Shown: piece after piece, positions 54,214 to 63,511 of the stretch
How positions within the stretch are numbered: the first letter of the stretch is position 1
How the letters are laid out: each line of letters begins with the position of its first letter
NCBI RefSeq assembly: GCF_027594145.1
Contig: NZ_JAQFFK010000003.1
Span: 310,001 to 374,000 of the forward strand
Direction: 5' to 3'
DNA from: Methanococcoides alaskense
GTDB taxonomy: Archaea > Halobacteriota > Methanosarcinia > Methanosarcinales > Methanosarcinaceae
DNA: 64,000 nucleotides
Translations under genes and position numbers: made by a program
Notes under the pieces: model-generated
What the model saw: the letters and a program-made list of their open reading frames with translations, nothing else
What the model was told of the DNA's origin: nothing
Database searches by the model: none

Positions 54214-54372
54214 ATGGGTATAATGAATGATTTAACAGTTGCTTACTATGGCCCTGGTTTTGATATGACCACTGCCCCTATGCCAGCAGCAGAGTACACT
54301 TGGATGGTTGCAGTCATTATTATTGCATTGATTGCACTGTGGCAGGCAAGGACATTCGTGTCCCAATTCTAA
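54214..54372 (+). CDS. 52-aa single-helix membrane protein of the methylamine cluster
   Basis: 52 residues, translated by hand. MGIMNDLTVAYYGPGFDMT, then a membrane helix (WMVAVIIIALIALWQARTF). AAGGAGG precedes the ATG with proper spacing. Ends 150 bp before mtbC. Probably an accessory subunit of the permease. Confidence 0.8.
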   Translation: MGIMNDLTVAYYGPGFDMTTAPMPAAEYTWMVAVIIIALIALWQARTFVSQF

Positions 54373-54396
54373 GGACCTGAATCACAAAATATATAT

Positions 54397-54459
54397 GTGT
54401 AGTTGGACTTTTGGGTAAACGATGGGGTATATGCCTCAGCGCATCCGCCCCAACTACAC
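54397..54459 (+). ncRNA. Structured leader element upstream of mtbC
   Basis: Perfect 10-bp stem GTGTAGTTGG (54397-54406) / CCAACTACAC (54450-54459) closing a 43-nt loop that can fold further (GATG...CATC). It lies 62 bp before the mtbC start, as a similar-scale element lies before mttB. Overlaps a TATA-like run (aaatatatatgtg). Confidence 0.4.
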
Positions 54460-54521
54460 TTTCAATTTTCTATAAGTCCCTTTGGGATTGTCATAGAATT
54501 GTTTTCAAAGGAGGTTTTAAA

Positions 54522-55166
54522 ACGACAAACGAAGAATTATTTAAAACACTATCCGATGCGGTAGTAAGTTGCAAGAAAGATAATGTGATCGCTGCAGTAG
54601 AGAAGGCAAAGGGCCAGGCTCCAGCAGTAGAACTTATCGACAATGGTCTCGCAGCAGGCATGAACGAAGTTGGTGTACTCTTCGAGAGAGGAAAGCTTTT
54701 CCTTCCACACGTAATGATGGCAGCAGACGCAATGTCCGCTGGTGTTGAAATGCTCCAGGACGAGCTTGCAACCGGCGAAGGCGCATCCACTAAGCTCGGT
54801 GTTATCGTAAACGGTACCGTCGAGGGTGACGTTCACGACATCGGTAAGGCAATCGTATCAACAATGCTTCAGGCAGCAGGCTTTGAAGTCCACGACATTG
54901 GCAGAGATGTTCCTGTACAGAACTTCATTGACAAGATCAAGGAAACCAACGCTGACATGGTCGGTCTTTCCGCACTTATGACAACAACCCTTCAGGGCCA
55001 GAAAGAAGTCATCGAGCTTCTCAAAGAGAACGGCATGAGGGACAGCATCAAGGTCATGGTCGGTGGCGCACCAGCAACAGACGCATGGGCAAAGAAATGT
55101 GGCGCAGACTGCTATGCAGAAAATGCAAGTGAAGCTGTAGCAAAAGCAAAAGAGCTTCTTTTATAA
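54522..55166 (+). CDS. mtbC: Dimethylamine corrinoid protein MtbC, apparent ACG start
   Basis: 214 residues. Helical cap then B12 domain with GDVHDIGKAIV (DxHxxG), SALMTTTLQ and VGGAPATDAW. The conserved N-terminus TNEELFKTLSDAVVSC begins directly after ACG 54522-54524, where the family has ATG. AAAGGAGGT (54508-54516) lies at ideal distance, and no in-frame ATG/GTG/TTG exists between the 54411 TTG (in the leader hairpin) and conserved sequence. So ACG appears to initiate. Methyl carrier for MtbB; shares ~50% of residues with MttC by eye. Confidence 0.92.
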   Translation, partial: TTNEELFKTLSDAVVSCKKDNVIAAVEKAKGQAPAVELIDNGLAAGMNEVGVLFERGKLFLPHVMMAADAMSAGVEMLQDELATGEGASTKLGVIVNGTVEGDVHDIGKAIVSTMLQAAGFEVHDIGRDVPVQNFIDKIKETNADMVGLSALMTTTLQGQKEVIELLKENGMRDSIKVMVGGAPATDAWAKKCGADCYAENASEAVAKAKELLL

Positions 55167-55188
55167 TCACAAATTTTAAGGTGTAAAC

Positions 55189-56592
55189 ATGGCAACAGAA
55201 TATTTCTTAAGAATGGGTGACGGTCAGAAGATCTTCATGACCAAGGAAGACATACTGGCTGATATCGAATCAGGTTGTGCTGACGCAGCAGACCTCGGTG
55301 ACATCCCAACACTTTCCGAAGATGAAATGGACCATATGCTTGACATCATCACTGCTCCTGGCAGGATCGTCGGTGTAGAGCCAGGACTTGAAGTTCCGGT
55401 AACACACGACATCGGTGCTATCAGGATCGATGGTGACCAGGGTAACAGTGGTGTAGGTATTCCTGCAAGCAGACTCGTTGGTTCAATGGTCCACGAGCGT
55501 GCATTTGGCGCAGACACAATGGAGCTCGGTCACATCGACTACAGCTTCAAGCCAGTCAAGCCAGTCATCTCCCAGGAATGCCAGACAATGGAGTCCTGCC
55601 AGCAGAACATGGTAATTCCTATGCTCTACGGTGCAATGCCAAACATGGGTCTGTACTACACTCCTGATGGTCCTTTCGAGAACCCAGGCGACCTTATGAA
55701 AGCTTTCAAGATATCTGAAGCTCAGGATTCTATCCAGCACGCTGGTGACCACGGAATCCGTGACATGGTCTGGATCATGCAGAAACTTCAGAAGGTTGGT
55801 TCTGATGGTGTCAACTTCGATACCATCGGTGCAGCTGGTGACGGTGACGTGTATGCATCACTTAATGCTATTGAGCAACTCCGAAAAGAGTTCCCTAACA
55901 TGTACATCAACGCAGGTATGGCAGGAGAACTCGTTCTCGGTATGCACGGTGACCTTGAGTACGATGGTACAAGACTTGCAGGTCTCTGGCCACACGAGCA
56001 GGTATTACTTGCTGAGAAGGCAGGAGCTAACACTTTCGGTCCTGTATGTAACACCAACACCAGCAAGACCACCGCATGGAATCTGGGTCGCTCAGTAACA
56101 TTCACAAAGGCAGCTGTCAAAGCATCAAACATCCCATGTCATGCAGATATGGGTATGGGTGTCGGCGGTATCCCAATGCTTGAGACCCCTCCAATAGATG
56201 CAGTAACAAGGGCAAGCAAGGCAATTGTTGAGATCGCAGGCGTAGATGGAATATAGATCGGTGTTGGCGACCCACTCGGTATGCCAATCTCACACATCAT
56301 GGCTTCCGGTATGACCGGTATGAGAGCAGCTGGTGACCTTGTTGCAAGGATGCAGTTCTCAAAGAACATGAGGCTCGGAGAAGCAAAGGACTTCGTAGCA
56401 AAGAAGCTCGGTGTCTCAAATGCAGACCTTTCCGACGAGTTCGTCATGAGAGAGATCAGAGAAGAGCTCGACATCGGTGTAATCACCTCTGTGCCAGGTT
56501 GCGCAAAGGGTATTGCAGCTAAGATGAACATCGAGAAACTCCTCGGTATCGACATCAACTGCTGTGACACTTTCAGAAACACCATCGCATAA
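55189..56592 (+). CDS. mtbB: Dimethylamine methyltransferase MtbB, contains pyrrolysine
   Basis: 467 residues with in-frame TAG at 56254-56256 = codon 356, the known Pyl position of MtbB, in the context AGVDGI[11 protein letters not shown]. N-terminal [19 protein letters not shown] and TIM-barrel core as in the family. Demethylates dimethylamine to MtbC. 22 bp after mtbC, same transcript. Strong codon bias. Confidence 0.97.
56254..56256 (+). other. UAG pyrrolysine codon of mtbB
   Basis: Codon 356; the frame continues 111 codons to TAA at 56590-56592. Confidence 0.95.
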
Positions 56593-56603
56593 TTTCAATA
56601 AAG

Positions 56604-56650
56604 TAGATGGGGTTCTACCCTATCTTCTTTTTACTTTTTCTTTTTTTAGT
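56604..56650 (+). terminator. Terminator after mtbB
   Basis: GATGGGG-loop-CCCTATC hairpin followed by TTTTTACTTTTTCTTTTTTT. Confidence 0.7.
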
Positions 56651-56781
56651 GATCTTTCAAAATCATTTGGTTTCAACACCATTATATTAGTCGTTTTTGA
56701 AAACAGATTTATATTTTAATTGCATTATCCCTATTGACATCACTCAGGCAGATGCCTTAAAATGCTTTCTGGAGTTATAAA

Positions 56782-58614
56782 GTGGAATCCATATATCTGT
56801 TGCAGATCGGACTTGCTGTATTGATCATGAGCCTTGTGGCACAAAGTCTGAGCAGACTCTTCAAAATGCCCGTCCTTATTTTTCTGCTTGCAGAAGGTAT
56901 CATTGCAGGACCTGAAATTCTTGGACTTCTGGACCCTTCTCTTCTTGGAGAAGGCCTTACAGCAATAGTCTCTCTGTGCGTTGCAGTGATAGTATTCGAT
57001 GGTGGTCTTCATATTGATGTGAAGTCGATAAGGGCCATACAAAAAGGTGTGCTCAGGCTTGTGACCCTTGGGGTCATGATTACATTTGTCTGTGCAACAT
57101 TTCTAAGCTATGCAATAGTTGGTATCCCATTGGAAATAGCTGCTGTTTTCGGAGCATTGGTTACCGCAACCGGTCCTACGGTGATAACTCCTGTTGTGCG
57201 GCAGGTCCGTGTAAGCCATAAGGTCAGCAAAACCCTAGAGCTTGAAGGTGTCCTTAACGATGCCGCCTGTGTTATACTTGCAGCACTTGTTTTTGAGGTC
57301 GTAGTTTCCCAGTTATCAGGTTTTGAAGTTGCCAGCTTTATTCTTTACAGAGCTCTCATTGGTCTGTCAATGGGTTCACTGGGAGGTTTCTTATTATCAA
57401 AGTTCCTCTCAAAAGCCGTTATCTCTGAGCAAATGGTGAGATTTCTGACCTTGACTTCAGTTATTGCCATCTTTGTCATCTCTGAGTCATTGGGTGCAGA
57501 ATCCGGGATTCTTGCAATGGCAGTGTTCGGAATAATTATGGGAACTTCGGATGTACCTTACAAGAATGCTTTAAAAGAGTTCAAAGGGGATCTCGTGATG
57601 ATGATGCTTTCCCTTATCTTTATTCTTCTTGCTGCAATGCTCAGGTTCGAAGATATTTTCAGGATAGGTCTTCTTGGAATTACTGTTGTATTCCTATTGA
57701 TATTCCTTGTCCGCCCTCTTTCCGTTTTTGCCAGTATGGTGGGGACAGCGTTCAATATCAGGGAAAAGCTGTTCATCTCTTTTGTTGGTCCTCGTGGCGT
57801 TGTACCCGCATCCATTGCAACTTACTTTGCGATAAAGCTGAATGGTTTGAACATTGAAGGCGGACAAGAGCTTGTAGGTCTGGTATTTTTAACTGTTATC
57901 ATTACTGTATTAATGACAGGTTCCCTGTCAAAATATGTTGCTAAGTTTTTAGGAGTGATACCCATGGAGATCCTTGTAGTAGGTGGAGGAGAAGTCGGCA
58001 GAATACTTTCGGAGAGATTCGAAAAAAGAGGCGAAAATGTAGTTGTTGTTGAATCATCCGAGGAAAACTGCCAACGCCTTATGAAATCTGGAATTCGTGT
58101 TGTACACGGTGATGCGGAAGATGTGAACGTGCTCAAAAAGGCCGGTATTGAGAATGTAAAATATGTCGTTGCAAGTACCGATCAGGATAATACTAATCTT
58201 CTGGTATGCCAGATCGTAAAGACGAAGTTCGGTTTCAAGCAAGATCAAATAATTGCAAGGGTTAACAATATGGAAAACCTGCATGCTTTCTGGGACCTTG
58301 ATATACGTGCAATGAGCCCTGCCATGAGTACTGCCCTTTTCCTCGATAATATGGTAGGAAGGCCTCACATGTTCTCCATGTGCGAAGTAGGCGAAGGTGG
58401 GGATATACTTGAGGTCAAGGTCACAAATTCAAAGGTTGCAGGAAAAGCCATCAAAGAGTTGTCTCTTCCTGAATCCAGTCTTCTGCTAATGGTGAGAAGG
58501 GGTGATCAATCGTTCATCGCAAACGGAAATCTCGTACTCGAATTCGATGATATGGTAACCGTTATTGGGGAAGGGGATGCAGCAAAGGTGGTTGCAGACC
58601 TTTTAGGAAGGTAA
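56782..58614 (+). CDS. CPA1/CPA2-type Na+(K+)/H+ antiporter with RCK domains
   Basis: 610 residues, GTG start. Residues 1-395 hold about twelve membrane helices (LAEGIIAGPEILGL, FDGGLHIDVKSIR, VTATGPTVITPVVRQ, GVLNDAACVILA). Then a TrkA-N/RCK domain (ILVVGGGEVGRILSERFEKRG, ~395-515) and TrkA-C domain (VKVTNSKVAGKAIKEL, ~535-610). Likely exchanges Na+ or K+ for protons under nucleotide control, matching the ion economy set by Rnf. Confidence 0.9.
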   Translation: MESIYLLQIGLAVLIMSLVAQSLSRLFKMPVLIFLLAEGIIAGPEILGLLDPSLLGEGLTAIVSLCVAVIVFDGGLHIDVKSIRAIQKGVLRLVTLGVMITFVCATFLSYAIVGIPLEIAAVFGALVTATGPTVITPVVRQVRVSHKVSKTLELEGVLNDAACVILAALVFEVVVSQLSGFEVASFILYRALIGLSMGSLGGFLLSKFLSKAVISEQMVRFLTLTSVIAIFVISESLGAESGILAMAVFGIIMGTSDVPYKNALKEFKGDLVMMMLSLIFILLAAMLRFEDIFRIGLLGITVVFLLIFLVRPLSVFASMVGTAFNIREKLFISFVGPRGVVPASIATYFAIKLNGLNIEGGQELVGLVFLTVIITVLMTGSLSKYVAKFLGVIPMEILVVGGGEVGRILSERFEKRGENVVVVESSEENCQRLMKSGIRVVHGDAEDVNVLKKAGIENVKYVVASTDQDNTNLLVCQIVKTKFGFKQDQIIARVNNMENLHAFWDLDIRAMSPAMSTALFLDNMVGRPHMFSMCEVGEGGDILEVKVTNSKVAGKAIKELSLPESSLLLMVRRGDQSFIANGNLVLEFDDMVTVIGEGDAAKVVADLLGR

Positions 58615-58647
58615 TATCAGCTCTGCGATTACTTTCACCCTGCTTCC

Positions 58648-58667
58648 TTTAAGTATTTATACTTAAA
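58648..58667 (+). promoter_or_regulatory. Palindrome over the RPA copy-2 promoter
   Basis: TTTAAGTA-TTTA-TACTTAAA, an 8-bp inverted repeat with a 4-nt spacer, contains a TATA-like core and lies 57 bp before the ATG. Regulator binding there would block TBP access. Confidence 0.5.
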
Positions 58668-58723
58668 TGATGTAGTTAATTTGCCTCTCTATCAGGAACA
58701 AACAAGAGGCTTGAGGAAATAAT

Positions 58724-60004
58724 ATGGATAAAACAGCAGAGAGTATAAAATCAAAATTTTTGGAACTTGGCGTAGATATACCCCTTGAGGACATTGTAGA
58801 ACGTCTTGATAAATTGGTGACAAAATTCAAAGTTCCTCTTGATGAAGCTCGCAGAAGTGTCATTACATATTTCTTAAAGGAAAATAATCTTGACAGAAAT
58901 GCTTTTTTTGGTGGTCAGTCAACAACACCTGATTCGAGGTCCACACCCGATGTTAAGCTCAATGGGATCGATGAAGGCGGAAAATGGGTAAACATCAAGG
59001 CAAAGGTCTTACAATTATGGGATAGTTCCCATGAATCTGTTTCACAGGTAGGGATCATCGGTGATGAAACCGCTACAATAAAGTTCATCAAATGGTCACG
59101 TGACACTATCCCTGATGTTGAAGAGGGAAAAAGCTACTATTTCAAGAACGTTGTTAGCAATGAATGGAATGGAAGATTTGAAATAACTCTTAATAAGAAC
59201 ACTGTGGTAGAAGAAATCGATGAGGACATTGAAGTCATTTCATCTCCGATGGCAGGAGCTGGGGATGGGCAACCTGCACCAATAGTAAATGTTGCTGATA
59301 TTGCAGAAGATGGTAAATGGGTCTCTATTAGAGCAAAGGTATCTCAGTTATGGGACAATTCCCACGAATCCATATCCCAGGTGGGATTGGTCGGAGATAG
59401 TACCGGTACTATCAAATTCATTAAATGGACAAGTGCAGAACTGCCAGATCTCACTGAGGGGAGCAGCTATCTTTTCAATAATGTCGTTGCACAGGAATGG
59501 AATGAAAAGTTTTCGGTAACTCTTAACAAGAACAGTTCTATAGAAGAACTTGATGAAGATATAGAGGTAGCTTCTTCCTCCATAATATTTGCCGGTGCAA
59601 TGGTGGATGTACAGTCAGGTTCAGGATTGATAAAACGTTGTCCTGAGTGTAAAAGAGCACTAACGAAAGGTGCCTGTATGGAACATGGAAAAGTAGATGG
59701 TACTTATGATCTTCGTATCAAGGCAGTTCTTGATGACGGCAACACTGCACAGGAATCTATCCTTAAAAGAGAACTTGCAGAACAAATAAGTGGTATTACT
59801 TTGGATGATGCAATTTCCATGGCTGCTGATGCACTTGATCAGGGTGTTGTCCTTGATCAGATGAGGCTAAAATTACTTGGAAAATATTTCACTGTGACTG
59901 GCTCTAAGGTCGATCGATACATTCTTGTGGATTCAATCGAACCGCAGGATGAGATGGATATGGAAATGCTTGATGAACTAATTGCAGATGCGGAGATGAT
60001 CTAA
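58724..60004 (+). CDS. Replication protein A (single-strand DNA binding), copy 2
   Basis: 426 residues. Helical N-terminus (~1-60), two nearly identical OB folds (~86-170 and ~196-280, both with WD[S/N]SHES[V/I]SQVG and T[A/G]TIKFIKW), and a zinc finger CPECKRALTKGACMEHG near 306, then a third beta-rich part. The OB pair looks like an internal duplication. Followed without gap by its partner gene. Confidence 0.92.
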   Translation: MDKTAESIKSKFLELGVDIPLEDIVERLDKLVTKFKVPLDEARRSVITYFLKENNLDRNAFFGGQSTTPDSRSTPDVKLNGIDEGGKWVNIKAKVLQLWDSSHESVSQVGIIGDETATIKFIKWSRDTIPDVEEGKSYYFKNVVSNEWNGRFEITLNKNTVVEEIDEDIEVISSPMAGAGDGQPAPIVNVADIAEDGKWVSIRAKVSQLWDNSHESISQVGLVGDSTGTIKFIKWTSAELPDLTEGSSYLFNNVVAQEWNEKFSVTLNKNSSIEELDEDIEVASSSIIFAGAMVDVQSGSGLIKRCPECKRALTKGACMEHGKVDGTYDLRIKAVLDDGNTAQESILKRELAEQISGITLDDAISMAADALDQGVVLDQMRLKLLGKYFTVTGSKVDRYILVDSIEPQDEMDMEMLDELIADAEMI

Positions 60005-60571
60005 ATGTCTGGATACGTTAGGGAAGTTTCAAGGCGCGTTTTTGCACAGGAATTCAGGGAATCCAATCTGACCTTCAAGGATGGGGATGATCAGTATTCT
60101 CCACAATATCTGTTGACGCCTACCGGTGCAAAGGTAAATCGCCTTTTCATTGTAGGTACTCTCATAGAAAAAGAGGATATAGGTACGGATTCCGAGTATT
60201 GGAGGGGCCGAGTGTCCGATCCAACTGGTTCTTTCATGATCTATGCAGGTCAGTACCAGCCGGAAGCTGCTCAGGCTCTTGCAGAATGTGAAACTCCAGC
60301 TTTTGTAGCGATCGTAGGTAAGCCAAGCACTTATACAAATGCTGAGGGCACGGTCTTTACATCAGTAAGGCCGGAATCTATCTCAATTGTCGATGTTGCC
60401 ACACGTGATCTTTGGGTTGCAGATGCAGCAAGGCGAACTCTTGAGCGTGTAAAGGACCTTGATAATATGGATTCCAATGTTGTCAAAGCAAAAGAGCACT
60501 ACAATACTGATAAAGATCATTATTCATCAATGATCAGGGAAGCTTTGAGATCATTGAAAGAAGATCTCTGA
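60005..60571 (+). CDS. RPA-associated protein, copy 2
   Basis: 188 residues, OB fold: REVSRRVFAQEFRESN, YLLTPTGAKVNRLFIVGTL, FMIYAGQYQPEAAQAL. Same fold as the copy-1 partner but lacks its C-terminal ~100-residue extension. Start abuts the RPA stop; expected RPA heteromer subunit. Confidence 0.9.
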   Translation: MSGYVREVSRRVFAQEFRESNLTFKDGDDQYSPQYLLTPTGAKVNRLFIVGTLIEKEDIGTDSEYWRGRVSDPTGSFMIYAGQYQPEAAQALAECETPAFVAIVGKPSTYTNAEGTVFTSVRPESISIVDVATRDLWVADAARRTLERVKDLDNMDSNVVKAKEHYNTDKDHYSSMIREALRSLKEDL

Positions 60572-60578
60572 TATTTCA

Positions 60579-60600
60579 ACAACTGCACATTTTCTGCAGT
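60579..60600 (+). terminator. Hairpin after RPA operon 2
   Basis: AACTGCA-loop-TGCAGTT, then ctcctattttt. Weak T-run; plausible terminator. Confidence 0.5.
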
Positions 60601-60755
60601 TCTCCTATTTTTAATATTTATGAGGGTACAATTCGCTAAATGCCAATTATATGCTGAAATTTGGCGATAATGTGACTCAAGTATTCCTAACTGGTAATGT
60701 TCAAAATAGAATATATAAAATGTAAGAAAGAATAAGACTTCGCTAATTCTAATTT

Positions 60756-61286
60756 TTATTTATTTTTCTCCAGACTGCGTGAAAACTCGATGAATCCGCA
60801 TGCATCCCCTTCGATCTCAACTATTCTTGGCAATATTTTACCATCCTTGATATCTATCAATACTACAGATGGGTCTGATTGACGTGGCTTTGTGGGTGAG
60901 CCCGGGCATATGAGTATCACATCACTTTTTTCTATCAATGGTCTGTGTATGTGTCCAAATATAAGGACATCAACACCCATCTCAAGGGCCAGATAGCGTA
61001 AAGCGGTCGTATCCATGATAGATAGTGATCCTTCATGGATTATCCCTATCTTAACTCCCTCTACTTCAAAAACAAGTCTTTCAGGCAATATTTGTTTTAA
61101 TTCAGGACCATCTGAATTACCATATACTGCCTTGAGTTTCCCTGTAGCTGCAAATGCATTATAGCATTCATTTGATGTGAAATCGCCAGCATGAGCAATT
61201 ATATCGCATTCATCAAGTAATCCTTTGAAAGCAGGGGGTAGGTCCCCTCCTTTGATATGTGTGTCAGAAATAGCAAGTATTCTCAT
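60756..61286 (-). CDS. YfcE/MJ0936-type metallophosphoesterase
   Basis: 176 residues. Calcineurin-like motifs: AISDTHIKG (D, H), HAGDFTS, VYGNSDGPE (GNxD), GIIHEGS, FGHIHRP (GHTH). Binuclear metal phosphodiesterase; substrate unknown. Confidence 0.93.
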   Translation of the reverse strand: MRILAISDTHIKGGDLPPAFKGLLDECDIIAHAGDFTSNECYNAFAATGKLKAVYGNSDGPELKQILPERLVFEVEGVKIGIIHEGSLSIMDTTALRYLALEMGVDVLIFGHIHRPLIEKSDVILICPGSPTKPRQSDPSVVLIDIKDGKILPRIVEIEGDACGFIEFSRSLEKNK

Positions 61287-61316
61287 ATTTATTCCTTCAT
61301 AAATATCAGCTTTTCC

Positions 61317-62105
61317 TCACTGAACAGTGAGGTCTACAAGCTCATATTCCAGATTTTCAGTTTCCAGCCTGCTCATGATCTGTGGCACTTCTTCATCAAT
61401 TGCAAGCACGAGAGATGATAATCCGTGGAATGCAGCTTCAACAATTGATTCTTTGGCCCCATACATCACATCTGGTTCCTTGTTTATCTTTTTCAATGCA
61501 ACAAGGGATTCAACACCAATGACTGCAATAAATGATTTTGAGCTGGCAAGTTTTTCCAGTCTTTCAAGATCTACATTTCTTGATCCGCCACGTTCACTTC
61601 GGGGTATCTTGCACACGGTGATGCTTGCCGTCTCAAGTTCGATCATTCCCAAAAGGTTCGTAACCCCAACGTCATCCCCTTTTTCAACAGAAGATATGGT
61701 GATGCCGGTTGCACTCGTTATATTCGTTTTGCTGACGTAAAGTAAACCCTTTCGCATCTGAAGATATACGTCATCTCCTTTTTCAAGATCTTCATCTGCA
61801 ATGGCTGTCCATGTGGAAACATGACTAATGATATCGCTCATGACAAAATTAGCATAGCGTTTCATGTCCGCAGCGCCTTCCAGGACCCATTCAACACCTT
61901 TTTTAGTGATCCTATAGCGTACACGGCCATCAGAAAAGATAAATCCTTCCGCGGTAAGTTCTTTTATATATTCAGAAACTGCCTGGGGAGTAACACCGAT
62001 CTTTTCAGCGATCTCCTTCTGGCGAACATTTGGCTGATGTGCAGCAACTTCTGTAAGTATCTGAAATTTGGTGATACCACTTTTACTTTGAAGAATATCT
62101 ATCAT
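61317..62105 (-). CDS. Archaeal MarR/Lrp-like winged-helix regulator
   Basis: 262 residues. N-terminal wHTH (ILTEVAAHQPNVRQKEIAEKIGVTPQAVSEYIKEL, residues ~18-52) with wing FSDGRVRYRITKKG. The C-terminal ~170 residues form a conserved archaeal effector-like domain, possibly DUF7839. Start overlaps the upstream gene's stop by four bases, so the two regulators are coupled. Confidence 0.85.
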   Translation of the reverse strand: MIDILQSKSGITKFQILTEVAAHQPNVRQKEIAEKIGVTPQAVSEYIKELTAEGFIFSDGRVRYRITKKGVEWVLEGAADMKRYANFVMSDIISHVSTWTAIADEDLEKGDDVYLQMRKGLLYVSKTNITSATGITISSVEKGDDVGVTNLLGMIELETASITVCKIPRSERGGSRNVDLERLEKLASSKSFIAVIGVESLVALKKINKEPDVMYGAKESIVEAAFHGLSSLVLAIDEEVPQIMSRLETENLEYELVDLTVQ

Positions 62106-62611
62106 TCATTTTCCTCATTCATCTTGAGCCTTTGTCCCATGACAGAAAGCTTTGATGACCTTCTGGCCAGAGAACGAATGTATAATGGATTTTTGTTCAT
62201 AGCACGTGTCAGACTGCTCATGGAATGATTTCCTTTCTCCACAAGTTCCTCCAGCTCGGTTATGAGATCACTGATCTCTTCATATTTATTGAAAGTAAGT
62301 ATTATTATATCGCTCAGATCTTCAAAAGAACACTGGAAGTTCGATTGAACTTTAGAATAAGATGAATGATATTCCTTTTCGGGCTTTTTACCGGGTTCCG
62401 GCATGTGCCACTGACTTTCAAGAAGGCCACATTTTTTCAGTATGCTAATGCTTTCGGTTGCATCAAATCCCATTTTATCTTCTATAGCTCCTTTTGTCAA
62501 CCATTCTTCTAAAAGGAGATTGAACACCTGTTTATGTTCTTTTGACTGGAAAGTCTGGAGCAGGGGAACCAGTTCTGAGGGGTCATTTATAATTCGAGTC
62601 CTTTTCGGCAT
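62102..62611 (-). CDS. ArsR-like helix-turn-helix protein
   Basis: 169 residues. LLQTFQSKEHKQVFNLLLEEWLTKGAIEDKMGFDATESISILKKCGLLESQW is a helix-turn-helix pattern in residues ~17-68; the C-terminal half is helical (LITELEELVEKGNHSM). Overlaps the next gene by four bases. Target genes unknown. Confidence 0.75.
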   Translation of the reverse strand: MPKRTRIINDPSELVPLLQTFQSKEHKQVFNLLLEEWLTKGAIEDKMGFDATESISILKKCGLLESQWHMPEPGKKPEKEYHSSYSKVQSNFQCSFEDLSDIIILTFNKYEEISDLITELEELVEKGNHSMSSLTRAMNKNPLYIRSLARRSSKLSVMGQRLKMNEENE

Positions 62612-62854
62612 TATTATAAACCTCTTATAAGGTAAGTTTGGGGGGGTTTCGCAGATCCTTTAAGGGCAAAATCCACTTTTTCATTCACTACGCTTACTTA
62701 CATATACAACTTTTACTTAATAAAGGTGTTGTGGGGTTATGCCCTCATTATGCATATTTTAGTGTCTTATGCTCTTCTTTTTTATGCTGTACAGCATTAT
62801 CTCTAATTGACCGATACATTTATCCAAGTTTGTTATCAATATTGGTTAGGAAGC

Positions 62855-63463
62855 ATGGCTGAATATCTATACAAAAAAATCTACAAGATACTTGCTAAAA
62901 AGCAATTATCCATAAGCGGTATAAGCAGGGAGCTCAAAGCAGAAGGGTTTGAAGAGCACCGTCTTATCATCACAGGCTATCTTCGCGCATTGCGTGATAT
63001 GGATAAATTAACTGAAGTTGAGATCCCTCCCTCCAAGATATATGTATGTGTGGAAAGCGGAGGTGCATCTGAAAGTGAACTGTATTCTGTAATGGCTAAA
63101 CATTTTCAATCCCTTGAACCGGATCTTCGTTTTCCTGTAGCCGTTCATATTGCCACTTCCATCTTTGAGAGACCTGTTTTCAAGGAAGAACTGAAATTAA
63201 TGGGTATAAATGAATCCCACATCAGGAACTATCGTCGTTCTCTCATTACGGTAACGGACCTGGCGGGTAAAGACCTGAAAGAATTGAGAAGGTCCATCAA
63301 CCGTATCGTAATTCCAGATTCGGACCCGGCATATAATATCGCAGTCGATCCCACATCAGCTGAAGTACTGAAAATTGCGAACACTGTTCTTATTGCTTTG
63401 GTCAAAGAGATGTCCGACCTTAGTGGTCTTGTGCCAAAGACAAAACAGGTAACTCTGATCTAA
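62855..63463 (+). CDS. Uncharacterised archaeal protein with N-terminal HTH
   Basis: 202 residues from ATG 62855 (AGGAAG upstream). The first ~65 residues (YKILAKKQLSISGISRELKAEGFEEHRLIITGYLRAL) look like a winged helix; the remainder has no recognised fold. The upstream gap 62612-62854 shows nothing else. Divergent from the ArsR-like gene. Confidence 0.75.
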   Translation: MAEYLYKKIYKILAKKQLSISGISRELKAEGFEEHRLIITGYLRALRDMDKLTEVEIPPSKIYVCVESGGASESELYSVMAKHFQSLEPDLRFPVAVHIATSIFERPVFKEELKLMGINESHIRNYRRSLITVTDLAGKDLKELRRSINRIVIPDSDPAYNIAVDPTSAEVLKIANTVLIALVKEMSDLSGLVPKTKQVTLI

Positions 63464-63511
63464 GACTAAGATCATAAAAAAAAGTGTGGTGAAGGGATAT
63501 TCCCCTCCCCA

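Noticed and set aside
54411-54521. TTG at 54411 as mtbC start
   Set aside because: It would add 37 unconserved residues encoded inside the leader hairpin. The family N-terminus begins at ACG 54522 next to a strong ribosome-binding site.
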